A DNA stretch of 11,080 nucleotides from Bacillota bacterium (lineage in GTDB: Bacteria; Bacillota_B; Desulfitobacteriia; Desulfitobacteriales; Desulfitobacteriaceae): positions 1 through 11,080 of the forward strand of contig JAJYAS010000052.1 in assembly GCA_021779415.1 (NCBI GenBank). Direction: 5' to 3'. The notes under the pieces are model-generated. The model was given only the letters and a program-made list of their open reading frames with translations, was not told the origin of the DNA and did not search any database. A program made the translations under genes and the position numbers. Positions 1 to 9,100 of the stretch are shown here, in pieces. Every line of letters begins with the position of its first letter. The first letter of the stretch is position 1.

Positions 1-66
1 CTTGACGACAGGACCCCGGATGAGGTTTACTGGACTACACTACCGCAGATACAGGTAGCGGCATGA
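1..66 (+). CDS. IS3-family transposase OrfB, C-terminal end (partial, runs off the left edge)
   Basis: Frame 1 of the plus strand opens directly at the window edge and reads LDDRTPDEVYWTTLPQIQVAA before a TGA at 64-66. The pattern 'L-x-x-RTPDEVY' close to the stop is the typical tail of the DDE integrase-type OrfB of IS3-family elements, which catalyses cut-and-paste-like transposition through a circular intermediate. Only 21 codons are visible, so the catalytic DDE residues lie outside the window and it is unknown whether the gene is intact. It runs toward the operon on the opposite strand, ending about 440 bases from the last operon gene. The family call is fairly secure; the subgroup is not. 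Confidence 0.75.
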   Translation, partial: LDDRTPDEVYWTTLPQIQVAA

Positions 67-130
67 GGCAGAGCAGCTTACCACTTAAGAATTGCTTCAG
101 GCTGTCCAAACAAACCCGGCCACCTCTTAT
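1..130 (+). mobile_element. Right end of an IS3-family insertion sequence (partial)
   Basis: The transposase stop at 64-66 is followed by about 60 bases and then by a stretch near 100-130 (CTGTCCAAACAAACCCGG, then CCACCTCT). It looks like the right terminal inverted repeat of IS3-type elements, whose ends often carry a TGGACAG-like block. The left end is outside the window, so the inverted repeat cannot be matched and the exact boundary and any target duplication cannot be read. The end near base 130 is an estimate. The element lies beyond the 3' end of the defence operon, which suits a site of repeated insertion. Confidence 0.5.
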
Positions 131-505
131 ATCGCTCCCTGACTTGCGAATCAATTTCTATCTGACAGATTTCGCTGTGCACAATGGGACTAACTGTTTA
201 TTGTCGATGATCGCCCTTTATGGAGCGGTTCAACCTCCTTCCTACGGATGCAGACACAGCCGTGCAAGTGACGGTTGATTGGGCGAGAAAGGCGTAGTGA
301 TAGGACAGACGCTATTACCGAACAAGCGGGTCGGTAAAGCGAGAAAAGGGTTCCAAGACAATTGCGGCCCCATAGCGTTCAGCTCAGCAATGACTGATAA
401 CTAACACCTGAAAGATCTCGACCAGAATATTCGTTTCCGGAAGAAACATCGATTTGCTGTTCACTAACCTAAGCAAGAGCGTCCCGCCGCAGCTATTTCC
501 AATTC
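131..505. other. Intergenic region without a recognised gene
   Basis: These roughly 375 bases lie between the IS end and the stop codon of the last operon gene. I see no protein with recognisable family features in any frame, no tRNA and no repeat array. A short open frame continues from the IS tail to base 278, but its translation has no family signature. The only secondary structure noted is a weak 5-bp hairpin (GTTTC/GAAAC near 435-449) that lacks a T-run, so I cannot place a terminator for the operon. The region could be remnants of older insertions. Confidence 0.4.
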
Positions 506-991
506 TTATCGCTTGTGTCCAACTGTTGTGCCAACTGAATCGATGAGCTTCTGGCTCATGCTCTGTATGTGCCCGAATATCGGGAACGTTTTAGCTCCAG
601 TGACTATATACTCCAGCTGTTTTGTAGAATAGAGCTCGTTCAACACGGAGAATGCTTCTAACTCGTGACTATCAAACTCCACCGAACCAAGCAATCCAAG
701 TTCTTTGGCTTTGTTAAAGCACCTGCCTATATCGTGCTTAAAGTGAGTTCGGAGCTGACGTAGTGACACGCTCTTATGGAGGAGAAATGCCTTGAGCGAG
801 AGCTCCATAGAGTGGCCAATGAGATAGAGGACAGGGATAGGAGCAATAATCTCGTAACCTTCCTTCATGCCAAGGATGTCGTCAGCCGCAAGCGCCGCGT
901 CGTGGAACTCTTTTGCATAACGCATCAGGCCGAGTGGAGTGGTCCGTTTGGGATCTTCGTGACGATGGGTAATAAAATCCCCTACATCCAA
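506..991 (-). CDS. HEPN-like small protein, last gene of the operon
   Basis: This 161-residue protein is probably mostly helical. Residues about 57-71 read LIGHSMELSLKAFLL and are followed by a K/R-rich turn and 'HFKHDIGRCFNKAKELGL' (83-100). The pattern 'GH-x-x-E-L-x-x-KA-x-L ... HD-(L/I)-x-x-x-x-x-x-A' is typical of HEPN-like helical bundles. An R-x4-H arrangement, R81 to H86, coincides with the RNase motif found in many HEPN toxins, although I cannot show it is catalytic here. The start is TTG at 989-991, because an in-frame TAG lies only one codon upstream at 995-997. An ATG at residue 23 is an alternative that would keep the domain. The gene lies 40 bases after the GHKL ATPase gene and is probably co-transcribed. 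It may be a cell-killing RNase, a nucleotidyltransferase partner or a purely structural protein; function is not established. Confidence 0.55.
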   Translation of the reverse strand: MDVGDFITHRHEDPKRTTPLGLMRYAKEFHDAALAADDILGMKEGYEIIAPIPVLYLIGHSMELSLKAFLLHKSVSLRQLRTHFKHDIGRCFNKAKELGLLGSVEFDSHELEAFSVLNELYSTKQLEYIVTGAKTFPIFGHIQSMSQKLIDSVGTTVGHKR

Positions 992-1031
992 GGGCTATTG
1001 CTCAGAGCTCCTCGAGATGTGGTTAAGAAAA

Positions 1032-3470
1032 TTAATCAAGTGCTGCAATTATCTCCTCTGTTCCACCAAATCTAAGCAAGAACTCGCAGTAGCTAGATTT
1101 AAATAGATCGCGCAAAACTTCGTCAACTTCCAGTGATTTTTCACCCTGGGGTTCATCAAGTGAGAAACGAAGTTTCTTCTGTTTAAGTATTGAGTACAGG
1201 AATAATGTATGGAAGTAGACCTGTGAAATGTACTTATTATCAGCGACCTGCAGAGCTTCGTCCCCGTCTAGCTTTGATTTGTAGTTGCGAAGGAGGGAGC
1301 TATCCATGTTGATAAATATTGTTTCGAGTTCATCTTTATCATTGTTGTCGGTTGCCATAATTTCTGTGTCATCAAACGGGGTACCAGACGCGTCAAAATC
1401 ACTCCATGTCTTGACCCCTTCTCGTCCATCTTTGTAAACCAGGACCATTTGCGGCAAGCCAATTTGAGGCACTTCGGGTTCTTCCGGTTTAGGCTCTTTT
1501 TCCTTCATGTCTTCGATCTTTACATAAAAGACTGATTCTATCACGCCTTCAGGCTGCACAACGGAAATTAAATCAGCCCTGATTTCTAATTCGTCGCCGA
1601 CCTTTAAATTATCTTTCGGCTGCAAATTGACCCGGATTGTCCCTTCCTGAGGACTTGATTTCACCACTTGAAAGAATTCGTCAATTTCTCTTGGGTTGCC
1701 GGGTGCATTTCCTCCACGAGTAATATTAGAGCCATGCCGTAGGACATACATTTTCATTTCACCCTGGTCCTTTATCCTGTCGAAATACTCGTTTTCAACA
1801 TCAGTACTGAACCGAATAGTTCTATCACCACCAAGAGGAATGCCTTTGATAATTTTTCCTTCCTTATCCGGTTTCCCCTGGATCTGAAAGATTGATGGGT
1901 ATCTTTTAGATATAAAAGGCTCCTTGGATTTAAGTTTGCGCTCAGGCTTGTTTTTATCTTTCTCTGTTTCGTTCTTTTTCTTTCCTATGTCTTCGAGTTT
2001 GAAAGTCTGCTTTAGAAGTTTAAGCATTTCTGGATTTAAAGGAATCTCTTTGGAGAACTTCTTGAGCAATTCATTGGTTTCGCTCGTGTCAGCTGAGAAA
2101 GAATCTTTCCTCTGCTTATATATTTCGTTGAGCTCGCTCTTGCGAAGATTATCAGCAAGAAGTTTTCTAATCAAATCAGCTTCCTTGCCATTTTTTAACC
2201 GGTCGCGGGATGCCATGAATAGGTTGTTACGATAATTTAAAGTCATGTTTGTGCAGTCGACGTGGATCAGGAGATAATCTTTTAGTAGTTTGTATTTTAA
2301 GGCGCGGGTAATAAATTCAGAAGAATAGGCTCCATGCACCTGACCGTTTAGGCTGAAGGCAACGCTCATATTGTTCTTGAAGAACTCATTCTGAATTGTG
2401 TCCTTGAATTCTTTAACGGATTTTTCATCACTTTTTACCTTAAAAACTGTTACTGTTGCTCTGATTTTACCGACATCTCGATTTCCGGTTATTTCGAGCG
2501 AAAACTGTCTGTCCACATACTTGTCTTTCTGGTCTATAAGTCTGTTAGACAGGCCGTACATCACTCGCTCTAGTCCAGTATCTTTGGGATAACGTTCTTT
2601 GCGGTCAATTATGAATATTGGCAAGGCAGGATCATGCAAATATTCATTGATGCTCTGATTGAGATCCCTAGAAATAACGGATCTACTACCGGCAGGAAGG
2701 TCATAAGAATAAAGTTTTATAATCGTTCCCAGCCGAAACTTCCGCCGGTAGAGATTTAAATCTAGCTCTTCAATTGAAAATTCAGGGATTTTTCCATCAG
2801 GGCAAAAGTATTCATAATAAGTGTTCTTCTTGGTTTCCTCTTCTTCTTTCGTAAGGGGGTGCATTCGAACTAAGGAAAAGCCAAAATTACCGGTATTGTC
2901 ATATCGTTTAGATGCTATGAGTTGATACCTATTTTCTCCACAATAGACCACAGCACCAGCGCCACCCATGTTGTACTTGCCCTGAACAAACTTGATGTCG
3001 TTCTTATTCCCGCGCAAAAGCGAAAGAAAAGTATTCGGGAAGTCTTGAGGGTGCTGCCCCTCGCCGTTGTCATAAATAATCAATGAAGTATCCATTTTGG
3101 GGCTATTGGGATCAGCTAAGATTTGTATGTCTTGAGCGATTTCGTTCCGAAATGCCTGCAAGTCGAAATTTTCATACTTATAAAACTTGTGCACAGCCTC
3201 ATTCATACTTCTTGGTGCTTCTTGTGAGCGAGGATCAATGCCTTGCTCGTAGCACTTCTTCATAAGCATTGCATCGATTGCGTTTGTCAGCTTCTCAACA
3301 AGAGCAGCTACGGGATTGGCCTGTTGATTCTCCACAACACTGAAATTGCTTTCATTGGCACCATAAGGTTGCCAGTTTGAAGGGGCTTGAAATACAGGAT
3401 TTCCTTGAATAATTGAATCTACCGCTTGTTCAGTTGGTGCGGAAAAGAGCTTGTAGAATATTTCTTTCAT
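1032..3470 (-). CDS. GHKL (HSP90-like) ATPase, MORC/MutL-like, defence-associated
   Basis: This 812-residue protein has a complete Bergerat ATP-binding fold at its N-terminus. The N box is EKLTNAIDA with E59, N63 and D66. The G1 box is DNGEGQ at 134-139, and the glycine-rich G2 lid is GKYNMGGAG at 164-172. There is no histidine-kinase dimerisation segment, so a sensor kinase is unlikely. Residues about 230-450 look like the alpha/beta transducer region that follows GHKL domains in MutL and MORC, with FSLNGQVHG at 372-380 and FMASRDRLKNG at 418-428. A lysine- and glutamate-rich charged linker covers about 495-517. A probable beta-sandwich follows (about 540-655), then a Pro/Glu hinge (656-669) and a C-terminal helical part. 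Such ATPases are known near restriction systems and usually act as ATP-gated DNA clamps or couple sensing to a nuclease. The ATG start is 21 bases after the DGQHR gene. I see no nuclease motif in the protein itself. The ATPase call is firm; the role is inferred. Confidence 0.85.
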   Translation of the reverse strand: MKEIFYKLFSAPTEQAVDSIIQGNPVFQAPSNWQPYGANESNFSVVENQQANPVAALVEKLTNAIDAMLMKKCYEQGIDPRSQEAPRSMNEAVHKFYKYENFDLQAFRNEIAQDIQILADPNSPKMDTSLIIYDNGEGQHPQDFPNTFLSLLRGNKNDIKFVQGKYNMGGAGAVVYCGENRYQLIASKRYDNTGNFGFSLVRMHPLTKEEEETKKNTYYEYFCPDGKIPEFSIEELDLNLYRRKFRLGTIIKLYSYDLPAGSRSVISRDLNQSINEYLHDPALPIFIIDRKERYPKDTGLERVMYGLSNRLIDQKDKYVDRQFSLEITGNRDVGKIRATVTVFKVKSDEKSVKEFKDTIQNEFFKNNMSVAFSLNGQVHGAYSSEFITRALKYKLLKDYLLIHVDCTNMTLNYRNNLFMASRDRLKNGKEADLIRKLLADNLRKSELNEIYKQRKDSFSADTSETNELLKKFSKEIPLNPEMLKLLKQTFKLEDIGKKKNETEKDKNKPERKLKSKEPFISKRYPSIFQIQGKPDKEGKIIKGIPLGGDRTIRFSTDVENEYFDRIKDQGEMKMYVLRHGSNITRGGNAPGNPREIDEFFQVVKSSPQEGTIRVNLQPKDNLKVGDELEIRADLISVVQPEGVIESVFYVKIEDMKEKEPKPEEPEVPQIGLPQMVLVYKDGREGVKTWSDFDASGTPFDDTEIMATDNNDKDELETIFINMDSSLLRNYKSKLDGDEALQVADNKYISQVYFHTLFLYSILKQKKLRFSLDEPQGEKSLEVDEVLRDLFKSSYCEFLLRFGGTEEIIAALD

Positions 3471-3491
3471 TGTTTTATCATCTGAAGAGAG

Positions 3492-4772
3492 CTATATGAC
3501 CTTACTGGGTAAAGCTAAAGGGCCATTTTTTTCTTCATCCCAACTTAGCACCTTCATAAACTGCTTTCTTAAACCTTCTTCAGTGAGTCCTATTTTACTT
3601 ATGTCACTAGCAATCATATAAGCTACTAATTTTGCCGCCACAACTTGACGATCTTTTGCTATGTTAGGAAACATGCGCTGTCTTGACTTGTCCCAAAGCA
3701 ATGTTGACCACGGCTCATCACTGAGATCTAGGGGAACCAAACCCATCCTTTTTAGTACTTGTTTCAGGCGAAGTCCGCAATCCATGGCAAATCTGATTGC
3801 ACTAACAATAATGAATAAGCCGACAGGTCTAAAGATGACATGCCCTCCATGCGTCCCCCGATATTTTTTTACAATTTTTGTTTCATTAGTAGCAGCTTTA
3901 ATTTCCCGAAGAGGTGGAAATGCTTGAATCAAGTTGTCCCAGAATGAAGCCGCCCTTTGATAATACTTATCTACCTCTTTATCACCAGGATAAATACTTT
4001 TAAATTTCTTCCATTCAGCTGGTTTCATGTCGCACAGAAGGAAATCCATTGAGTCATAAAGGGCCTCAAGGGATGTAAAGTTCTCAACGTCATTCTTCCC
4101 TAAGTTCTTTGCCTCGATATACACATGTCCTTTTAAGAAGAAAGCATGTTCGTCGATCAATTTCCTTTGCACTATTGCAACAGTATCGTCCTCATCTAAA
4201 GCATAGATATAAGATTGTTTTACTGGTTTGGCATATCTGTTAAGTGTACTAAATAAACGACGAGTCCTTTTTTTGCCGACATCATCCATTTTCGCAGAGA
4301 CAAAGATAGTCGGTACTTGCTCATCCTCAAACTTGCCATCCTTCCTTATTACATCTCTTATCGCGGCAACCCTGTGCTGACCATCAATGGCAAAAAGCCT
4401 TTCCCCGCCGCTAAGCTTGAGAAAGCCGATAACCCCCTTAACATAATCAGGCAGTTCATCAGGATTAAAGTTCTCATTGCTGCCAATTGCCAATTCGTAC
4501 CATTCGGGCTTCCCCCTATATACACCGACGATTATCGAATTAAAAAACCTTTGATCCTGTGTTTCCAAATATTTGACAATATATTTTTTTCTGTCTGATA
4601 TCTGTCTCTGCAACAATTCATTGAGTTTCTTACTTTTATGAATTTCTTCTGCATAGCTAATACGAGCCGCAATATCTGCCATGCGCATGCTGGAAACATA
4701 GTAAATCCAATCGCCCATTTGCGCTCTAAGCGCAGGCAAGAGAATAGATACTTTTTTCCCCAGTTTTCTCAT
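3492..4772 (-). CDS. DGQHR-domain protein, DndB-like
   Basis: This 426-residue protein carries the diagnostic motif FAIDGQHRVAAIRD, with DGQHR at 130-134, preceded by a GGERL turn. DGQHR proteins include DndB of the dnd phosphorothioation cluster, DpdB of the 7-deazaguanine DNA system, and relatives of the ParB/DUF262 nucleotide-binding fold. In the Dnd system, DndB is described as a transcriptional repressor of the modification genes. The protein starts with ATG at 4770-4772, only 3 bases after the stop of the GIY-YIG gene, with purine-rich AGAAG directly before the start. Co-translation with the nuclease gene is therefore likely. Two jobs are plausible: repression at the palindromic operator of this operon, or an NTP-dependent sensor of modified DNA working with the nuclease, as the DGQxR motif of the DUF262 domain does in SspE. 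The sequence does not decide between them. I leave the symbol empty because the neighbourhood is Ssp-like rather than Dnd-like. Confidence 0.82.
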   Translation of the reverse strand: MRKLGKKVSILLPALRAQMGDWIYYVSSMRMADIAARISYAEEIHKSKKLNELLQRQISDRKKYIVKYLETQDQRFFNSIIVGVYRGKPEWYELAIGSNENFNPDELPDYVKGVIGFLKLSGGERLFAIDGQHRVAAIRDVIRKDGKFEDEQVPTIFVSAKMDDVGKKRTRRLFSTLNRYAKPVKQSYIYALDEDDTVAIVQRKLIDEHAFFLKGHVYIEAKNLGKNDVENFTSLEALYDSMDFLLCDMKPAEWKKFKSIYPGDKEVDKYYQRAASFWDNLIQAFPPLREIKAATNETKIVKKYRGTHGGHVIFRPVGLFIIVSAIRFAMDCGLRLKQVLKRMGLVPLDLSDEPWSTLLWDKSRQRMFPNIAKDRQVVAAKLVAYMIASDISKIGLTEEGLRKQFMKVLSWDEEKNGPLALPSKVI

Positions 4773-4775
4773 CTT

Positions 4776-5267
4776 CTAAAATGCTCTCACAATATTCCCA
4801 ACTTCTGATGAAATGGTCTTTTTAGCATTCCAAGGCGGCACAAAGCCATCTATTAGGGCCTGCTCGACTTTCTTCAAGGCCTTTTTTTTGTGAAAAGAAT
4901 AGTAAAAAAACAAATAATTTCTATTCGCATGCTGGCTTAACCCTTGTTCTACAATAGGACTATGCCTTCTCCTGCCTTCCTGAACTCCAATATATTGTCG
5001 AAATCTCGCCCGAAGATCTCTCGCCTGCCCTGTGTAAACCAAGAATGCACAGGAGGGATGATTGGCAATGTTTGGTTCAATAACAAACGTATATACTCCG
5101 GCTTTTTCAGGTATATCATCAATAACAGACTTAGCAAATCGGTTTTTTGTCCAAGAATATTGAAGGCGATTGTCAAATCGTTCCCATAATTTTGGCCAAA
5201 GCGTAAAATCATATACGTGCGCCTTTGCACGCGTTCTTTCCTCTCTTATCAGGTCCGATCTAGTCAT
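4776..5267 (-). CDS. GIY-YIG endonuclease domain protein
   Basis: This 163-residue protein contains the elements of the GIY-YIG nuclease fold in order. They are GVY at 57-59, VYTG at 77-80 (the YIG motif with Thr for Ile), the arginine helix RDLRARFRQY at 83-92 with R88 as the likely catalytic arginine, the glutamate helix VEQALID with E135 as the metal ligand, and PPWN ending at N147. All canonical catalytic positions appear present, so it is probably active on DNA. Around 55 residues precede the domain and could bind a partner. The ATG at 5265-5267 is 25 bases after the sspD-like stop, with no strong Shine-Dalgarno. The gene lies between the sulfur-modification genes and the DGQHR gene, which suggests it is the DNA-cutting part of the system. 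A run of eight A residues on the coding strand (complement of 4882-4889, residues about 127-129) lies just before the catalytic glutamate. Confidence 0.82.
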   Translation of the reverse strand: MTRSDLIREERTRAKAHVYDFTLWPKLWERFDNRLQYSWTKNRFAKSVIDDIPEKAGVYTFVIEPNIANHPSCAFLVYTGQARDLRARFRQYIGVQEGRRRHSPIVEQGLSQHANRNYLFFYYSFHKKKALKKVEQALIDGFVPPWNAKKTISSEVGNIVRAF

Positions 5268-5292
5268 GAATCAGATCGACCTTTGGACAGCC

Positions 5293-6102
5293 TTACAGAT
5301 GGCAAACGGGGCATGAATTAAATCCCTCCACGTCATCGAGCTCTGTCAGAACGTCAAATAGCGTTCTGTTCGATTCATTCTTCTTGAGGCGCAATGCTGT
5401 TCTCTTATGTTCAGCTATAATTGAATCTCGCCTGTCAAGCAACTCGCAAAGAGTCTCATCTTCATTCCAAGTAAATCTCCGCCCATCCGAGTGTTCACTC
5501 TCATATTTCGCCGCTCTCTCAAAAAGATCGGGATGCCGATCATAAAGCCCAAGCCACTCTATCTTTCTCTGGAAAAAGCAGAAGTAGCATCCAGACCGTG
5601 ACCGCCACTCATAATATTTCGGCAATCCTATTCCGCTTTCTTCAAGAATCTGAAATACATTCTTCTTAGTAATTCCGTTTTCCTTAAATGGAAAAGAGGG
5701 ATTAATATTGTCCTTCGCTGAGATATAACCTTCCCGATCTTCATCCGCCCTAATCGCAATGTAACTAATCGCATCATCATCACCGACGAACTTTTCGAGC
5801 GGAATGATTTTCAATTGCTTGGTGCACCAGCGGGCAGTTGCCGAAGGTAGAAACCCATTATATATACTCAGCCAGTGCCTAAAAATAGATTCAGGATCTT
5901 CTCCCGGGATTAACTCTCTGTTTAGATATGTTATTTCTATTCCCAGGCGGGCTCTTAATCGATCAAGGAACTCATAAGTTTCCGGCAGTTCACAGCCGGT
6001 ATCACAAAAAAAATACTCGATATTAGGAATCTTGTCGTGGAGATAGACTGCAAGCGCGGCACTGTCTTTGCCCCCCGATAACCCCAATATATGTCTTGTC
6101 AA
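5293..6102 (-). CDS. sspD: PAPS reductase-like PP-loop sulfurtransferase, SspD/DndC type
   Basis: This 269-residue protein begins MTRHILGLSGGKDS, with the PP-loop SGGKDS at 9-14. That loop adenylates the substrate in the ATP pyrophosphatase and PAPS reductase superfamily. Residues 31-38 read FFCDTGCE, the usual second strand of the family. Cysteines at 93 (RWC), 172 and 175 (GCYFC), and 264 and 267 (SCPVC) could bind an iron-sulfur cluster, as in DndC and SspD. These proteins activate the DNA backbone for sulfur insertion, with sulfur arriving from a cysteine desulfurase, which is absent from this window. The start is TTG at 6100-6102, supported by GAGGGG eight bases upstream, and lies one base after the sspC-like stop. 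The linkage to a DUF4007 gene and a large ATPase favours SspD over DndC or a CysH assimilation enzyme. Confidence 0.87.
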   Translation of the reverse strand: MTRHILGLSGGKDSAALAVYLHDKIPNIEYFFCDTGCELPETYEFLDRLRARLGIEITYLNRELIPGEDPESIFRHWLSIYNGFLPSATARWCTKQLKIIPLEKFVGDDDAISYIAIRADEDREGYISAKDNINPSFPFKENGITKKNVFQILEESGIGLPKYYEWRSRSGCYFCFFQRKIEWLGLYDRHPDLFERAAKYESEHSDGRRFTWNEDETLCELLDRRDSIIAEHKRTALRLKKNESNRTLFDVLTELDDVEGFNSCPVCHL

Positions 6103-6103
6103 C

Positions 6104-9100
6104 TTATTTTCCCCTCTTCTTGATCTTATCTATCCCCTTACTTTGTGCCTCTTCTTTTTTCTGACCGAAGACACGTTCAATCAAGGCAGCCAATATGGCT
6201 CTGCTTATTTTATTATTTTTCGTGAAGATTTCTCCAGAAAAAAATTTCTCTACCAAATGGTCTACTTCATCTCGCTCCTTATGGTCGAGCCAAACGATCT
6301 CGTTAATTTCCTCACCCGTCGGATAGGTAACTGTTATCTTTCGGGCTTCAAAACCCTCATGGTTGTCACTCTTTAGATCAATGAGAGATTCAAGATTCCT
6401 GAATCTCCGCACAGTTTCTCCGAGTTTGATTTCAAAGGAGAGGGCGTCATTATCAGTCCAAGAACTAACCGGCTTATCGGCAACCACCATGAGTAACGAT
6501 TCAAGCCATGCCTTGTCGTCAATTTCAGGATTTATCGAGACGTTTATGAACCTCTTTAGAGTTAGCTCCATGACGTGAGTATGAGTATTCAATCTCGTAG
6601 CAATTGCTCTTAAATAAGATCTTAATTCCTTAATATCATTACTCGCGGAAAAACCTTGGCAAATTAGTGCCTTAGAATTATTTAACACTTCCTCATATGC
6701 CATTTGTAGCTCATGTAAAGCCTGAACCAGCTTCTTTCTAAACGTCTTAATATGACGAGAGTCATTTGATAAGTTGCGGTCTATAAACGACAGGCCACAA
6801 GCCTTGGGCAAATCAGCAAACAACAACACATCAGGATCTTTTGCTCCAAGCAGTGCTTTTCTAACAGCATTGGCCTCTTCGCTGATATTATCCGTTTGCA
6901 GAGTATATTGCGGCAACCCTCTAATGAAACGAACAAGCGGATTTACTATGCTGAGCACCGTCACATTGCGGAGGGCTTTTCTTTTTGGGACAGAGGCCGT
7001 CACTATATCTTCCAATTCTTTGAAGATCTCAGCGCGAAGTCCGGTAATCTCAAAATACTTAACCGCAAATCTCTCCGGTCGTTTCACTAACAGATCAAAA
7101 TTGTCTGCACCCAACACAGGCACATATGATCCATCGAAATAAATGCTTAGATATTCATTGTGGTAGAGCAGCACCGATAGAATCAGCACGGGTATAATCC
7201 CCCTCTTCACACCATATGGGGGATTTTGTATAAGTTCATAGATCTCAGCAACTGACCGCGGAGTATCTGTGGAAGCAAGGCAAAAGTCCTCTACTGCTTT
7301 CCAGGCATCGTAAATACCAGATTCTTTATATGGCTGATCAATGTACCACCGCGCATCATTGATTCTGTGGATTCCCGTCTTCTTTATGAAGGATTCGTAC
7401 ATACTAAACTCGGGTCCATTACCAACGATTCCAAGTCGTTCTTTATCATTCCTGTTTATCAGTGCCTCGATCAGTTCACCTCTTGCTTTTGCTCCCTGGG
7501 AGGTTAATTCGCGCCTATTAATTAGCTCGTTCCAAAGACGGGGACCTTTTGGGTAGACATTATCGCAAAGCAAAGAGAGCTTTGCATTGAACTCTCTTTC
7601 ATCTGAGACGAGATCTCTTATTCCAGCGAAGTGGCATTTTTTCTTCGGTATGCTGAACGATCGTGCCACAACATCTTCCAATTGTGTTCTGGCCTCAAAA
7701 AGCCTTTGCCCCACTTCACGGCGCGCAACTCCGTCTGACTGAAGTTGTTTCGCTGTCTTGGAAATGTTTAGGAGCGCCGCATATTCATAGCATACCGCAT
7801 GAAGTGCATCTGTCGCCTCAGCCGTAATGACAACTACCGGTTTGCCATTGCCGGTAAATGCGGGAACTTCTCCTGGGCGCTTTATTCCAGAAGTCACATA
7901 ACAGATGATACCGTCGCTATCCTCACGCAGTTGCTCAACGCTGGTTGATATCTCATCAAAATATCGACACTCGAAGTACCTGACAGTCCCACTCTCATAA
8001 CTATGCCGTCTTGCAATGAGCGGAGCTGATGGACAGTAATTGTTAAGCAGTTCTGATAAAGGAGTCTTTCTGACGTGATCATTCTCAGTCATTGCAAGCT
8101 CAATATCGAAATCGGAGCCCTGCCAAATGCGGAGTTCATCATATTGTTTGCGCCACGTGACAAATCCTTTTTTTATTAATAGATCGATAACCATGTCCCA
8201 GTGTTGTGCTGTTCTTTTTTCATCTGGCAGATCGCTAAGACAAAGAGTAACAATTTTTCGGGATGCTCTAAGTTTTCCGGCATTTGAAATCAAATTAAGG
8301 ACCCCGATAGCCTTCAATGCCCGAATAGAATCCAAATCAAGATCTTTCGCCTCGTAGATTCTTCCTTGAATTTCAAGCCAACGTTGATACTGGGGACGCG
8401 AAGAGAGCGCTGCTCCGGCCGACTCAACAAAATAATCGTATAATTGATCGATCTTAAGCGTTATCAGATTAGTATCTGAAGTTGCTGTCAGTCTTAAGAA
8501 ATTTTTAAATGAATGCGGCTCCTCGCTCGACAAGAATGTAAATAACGTTCTATCGTTCTGTGAGAATTTATTGCAAAGGACAGGAAGTGCAACAGCCGCT
8601 ACAGGATTAAAGGGATATAATGCTGATATATCCTCGACTGCGCTTCTATCTAAGATATCTTGGCCTTTAAAGGCTGATTTCCATCGAACGGCCCACTTTC
8701 CGATTCTAGAAGTCAGTAGCCTAAAATCTGAATATTCAATGGCATCTTTAAGAAGATATAACAGACGATCTTGCGACTCTGAAAATGGAATATCTTCGAA
8801 TCTGCCCTGTATCTTAGCCCATTCGCTCCTTGAGGTAGTTACTAGTCCGTGTGAATATTCATATAGGGCCTGGTGTAACAAGCCGATAAAAAATACTCGG
8901 GGATTGCCAGCTCCCGAGGGCAGTTCAGCGATTTGCTGTAAGATATAAAGATCGCTCGCCCGCTGGTTTTGCGCTGTAAATTCAAGATTTTTTCCGAGTT
9001 CATCGATAATGATTAAGAGCCCTGACTTTGAAGCCGACGAGAGTTCTTTAATAAGAGTGAGAACGTGCTTATCATCAACTTCTTTGCCATCAATGACTCT

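Noticed and set aside
63..278. Plus-strand open frame of 71 codons after the transposase stop
   Set aside because: It overlaps the transposase stop and the IS end, has no Shine-Dalgarno, and its translation shows no family feature.
435..451. Short inverted repeat GTTTC/GAAAC as a terminator of the operon
   Set aside because: The stem is only five bases and no T-run follows in the direction of transcription.
776..1075. Plus-strand open frame opposite the HEPN-like gene
   Set aside because: It is antisense to a gene with clear domain pattern, and its translation reads as a shadow with no recognisable motif.
1032..3470. Reading the GHKL protein as a sensor histidine kinase or HSP90 chaperone
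   Set aside because: There is no histidine phosphorylation helix or membrane segment, and the order after the ATPase domain does not fit HSP90; the context is a DNA defence operon.
4949..5230. Minus-strand open frame in another phase within the GIY-YIG gene
   Set aside because: The main frame carries all GIY-YIG motifs; the alternate frame has none and no start signal.
5293..6102. Assimilatory PAPS reductase (CysH) for the PP-loop protein
   Set aside because: No sulfate-assimilation genes are near, and the DUF4007 and large ATPase neighbours fit DNA phosphorothioation instead.
6774..7142. Plus-strand open frame of 122 codons opposite the sspC-like gene
   Set aside because: It is antisense to a continuous 1160-codon gene and has serine/leucine-rich composition typical of shadow frames.
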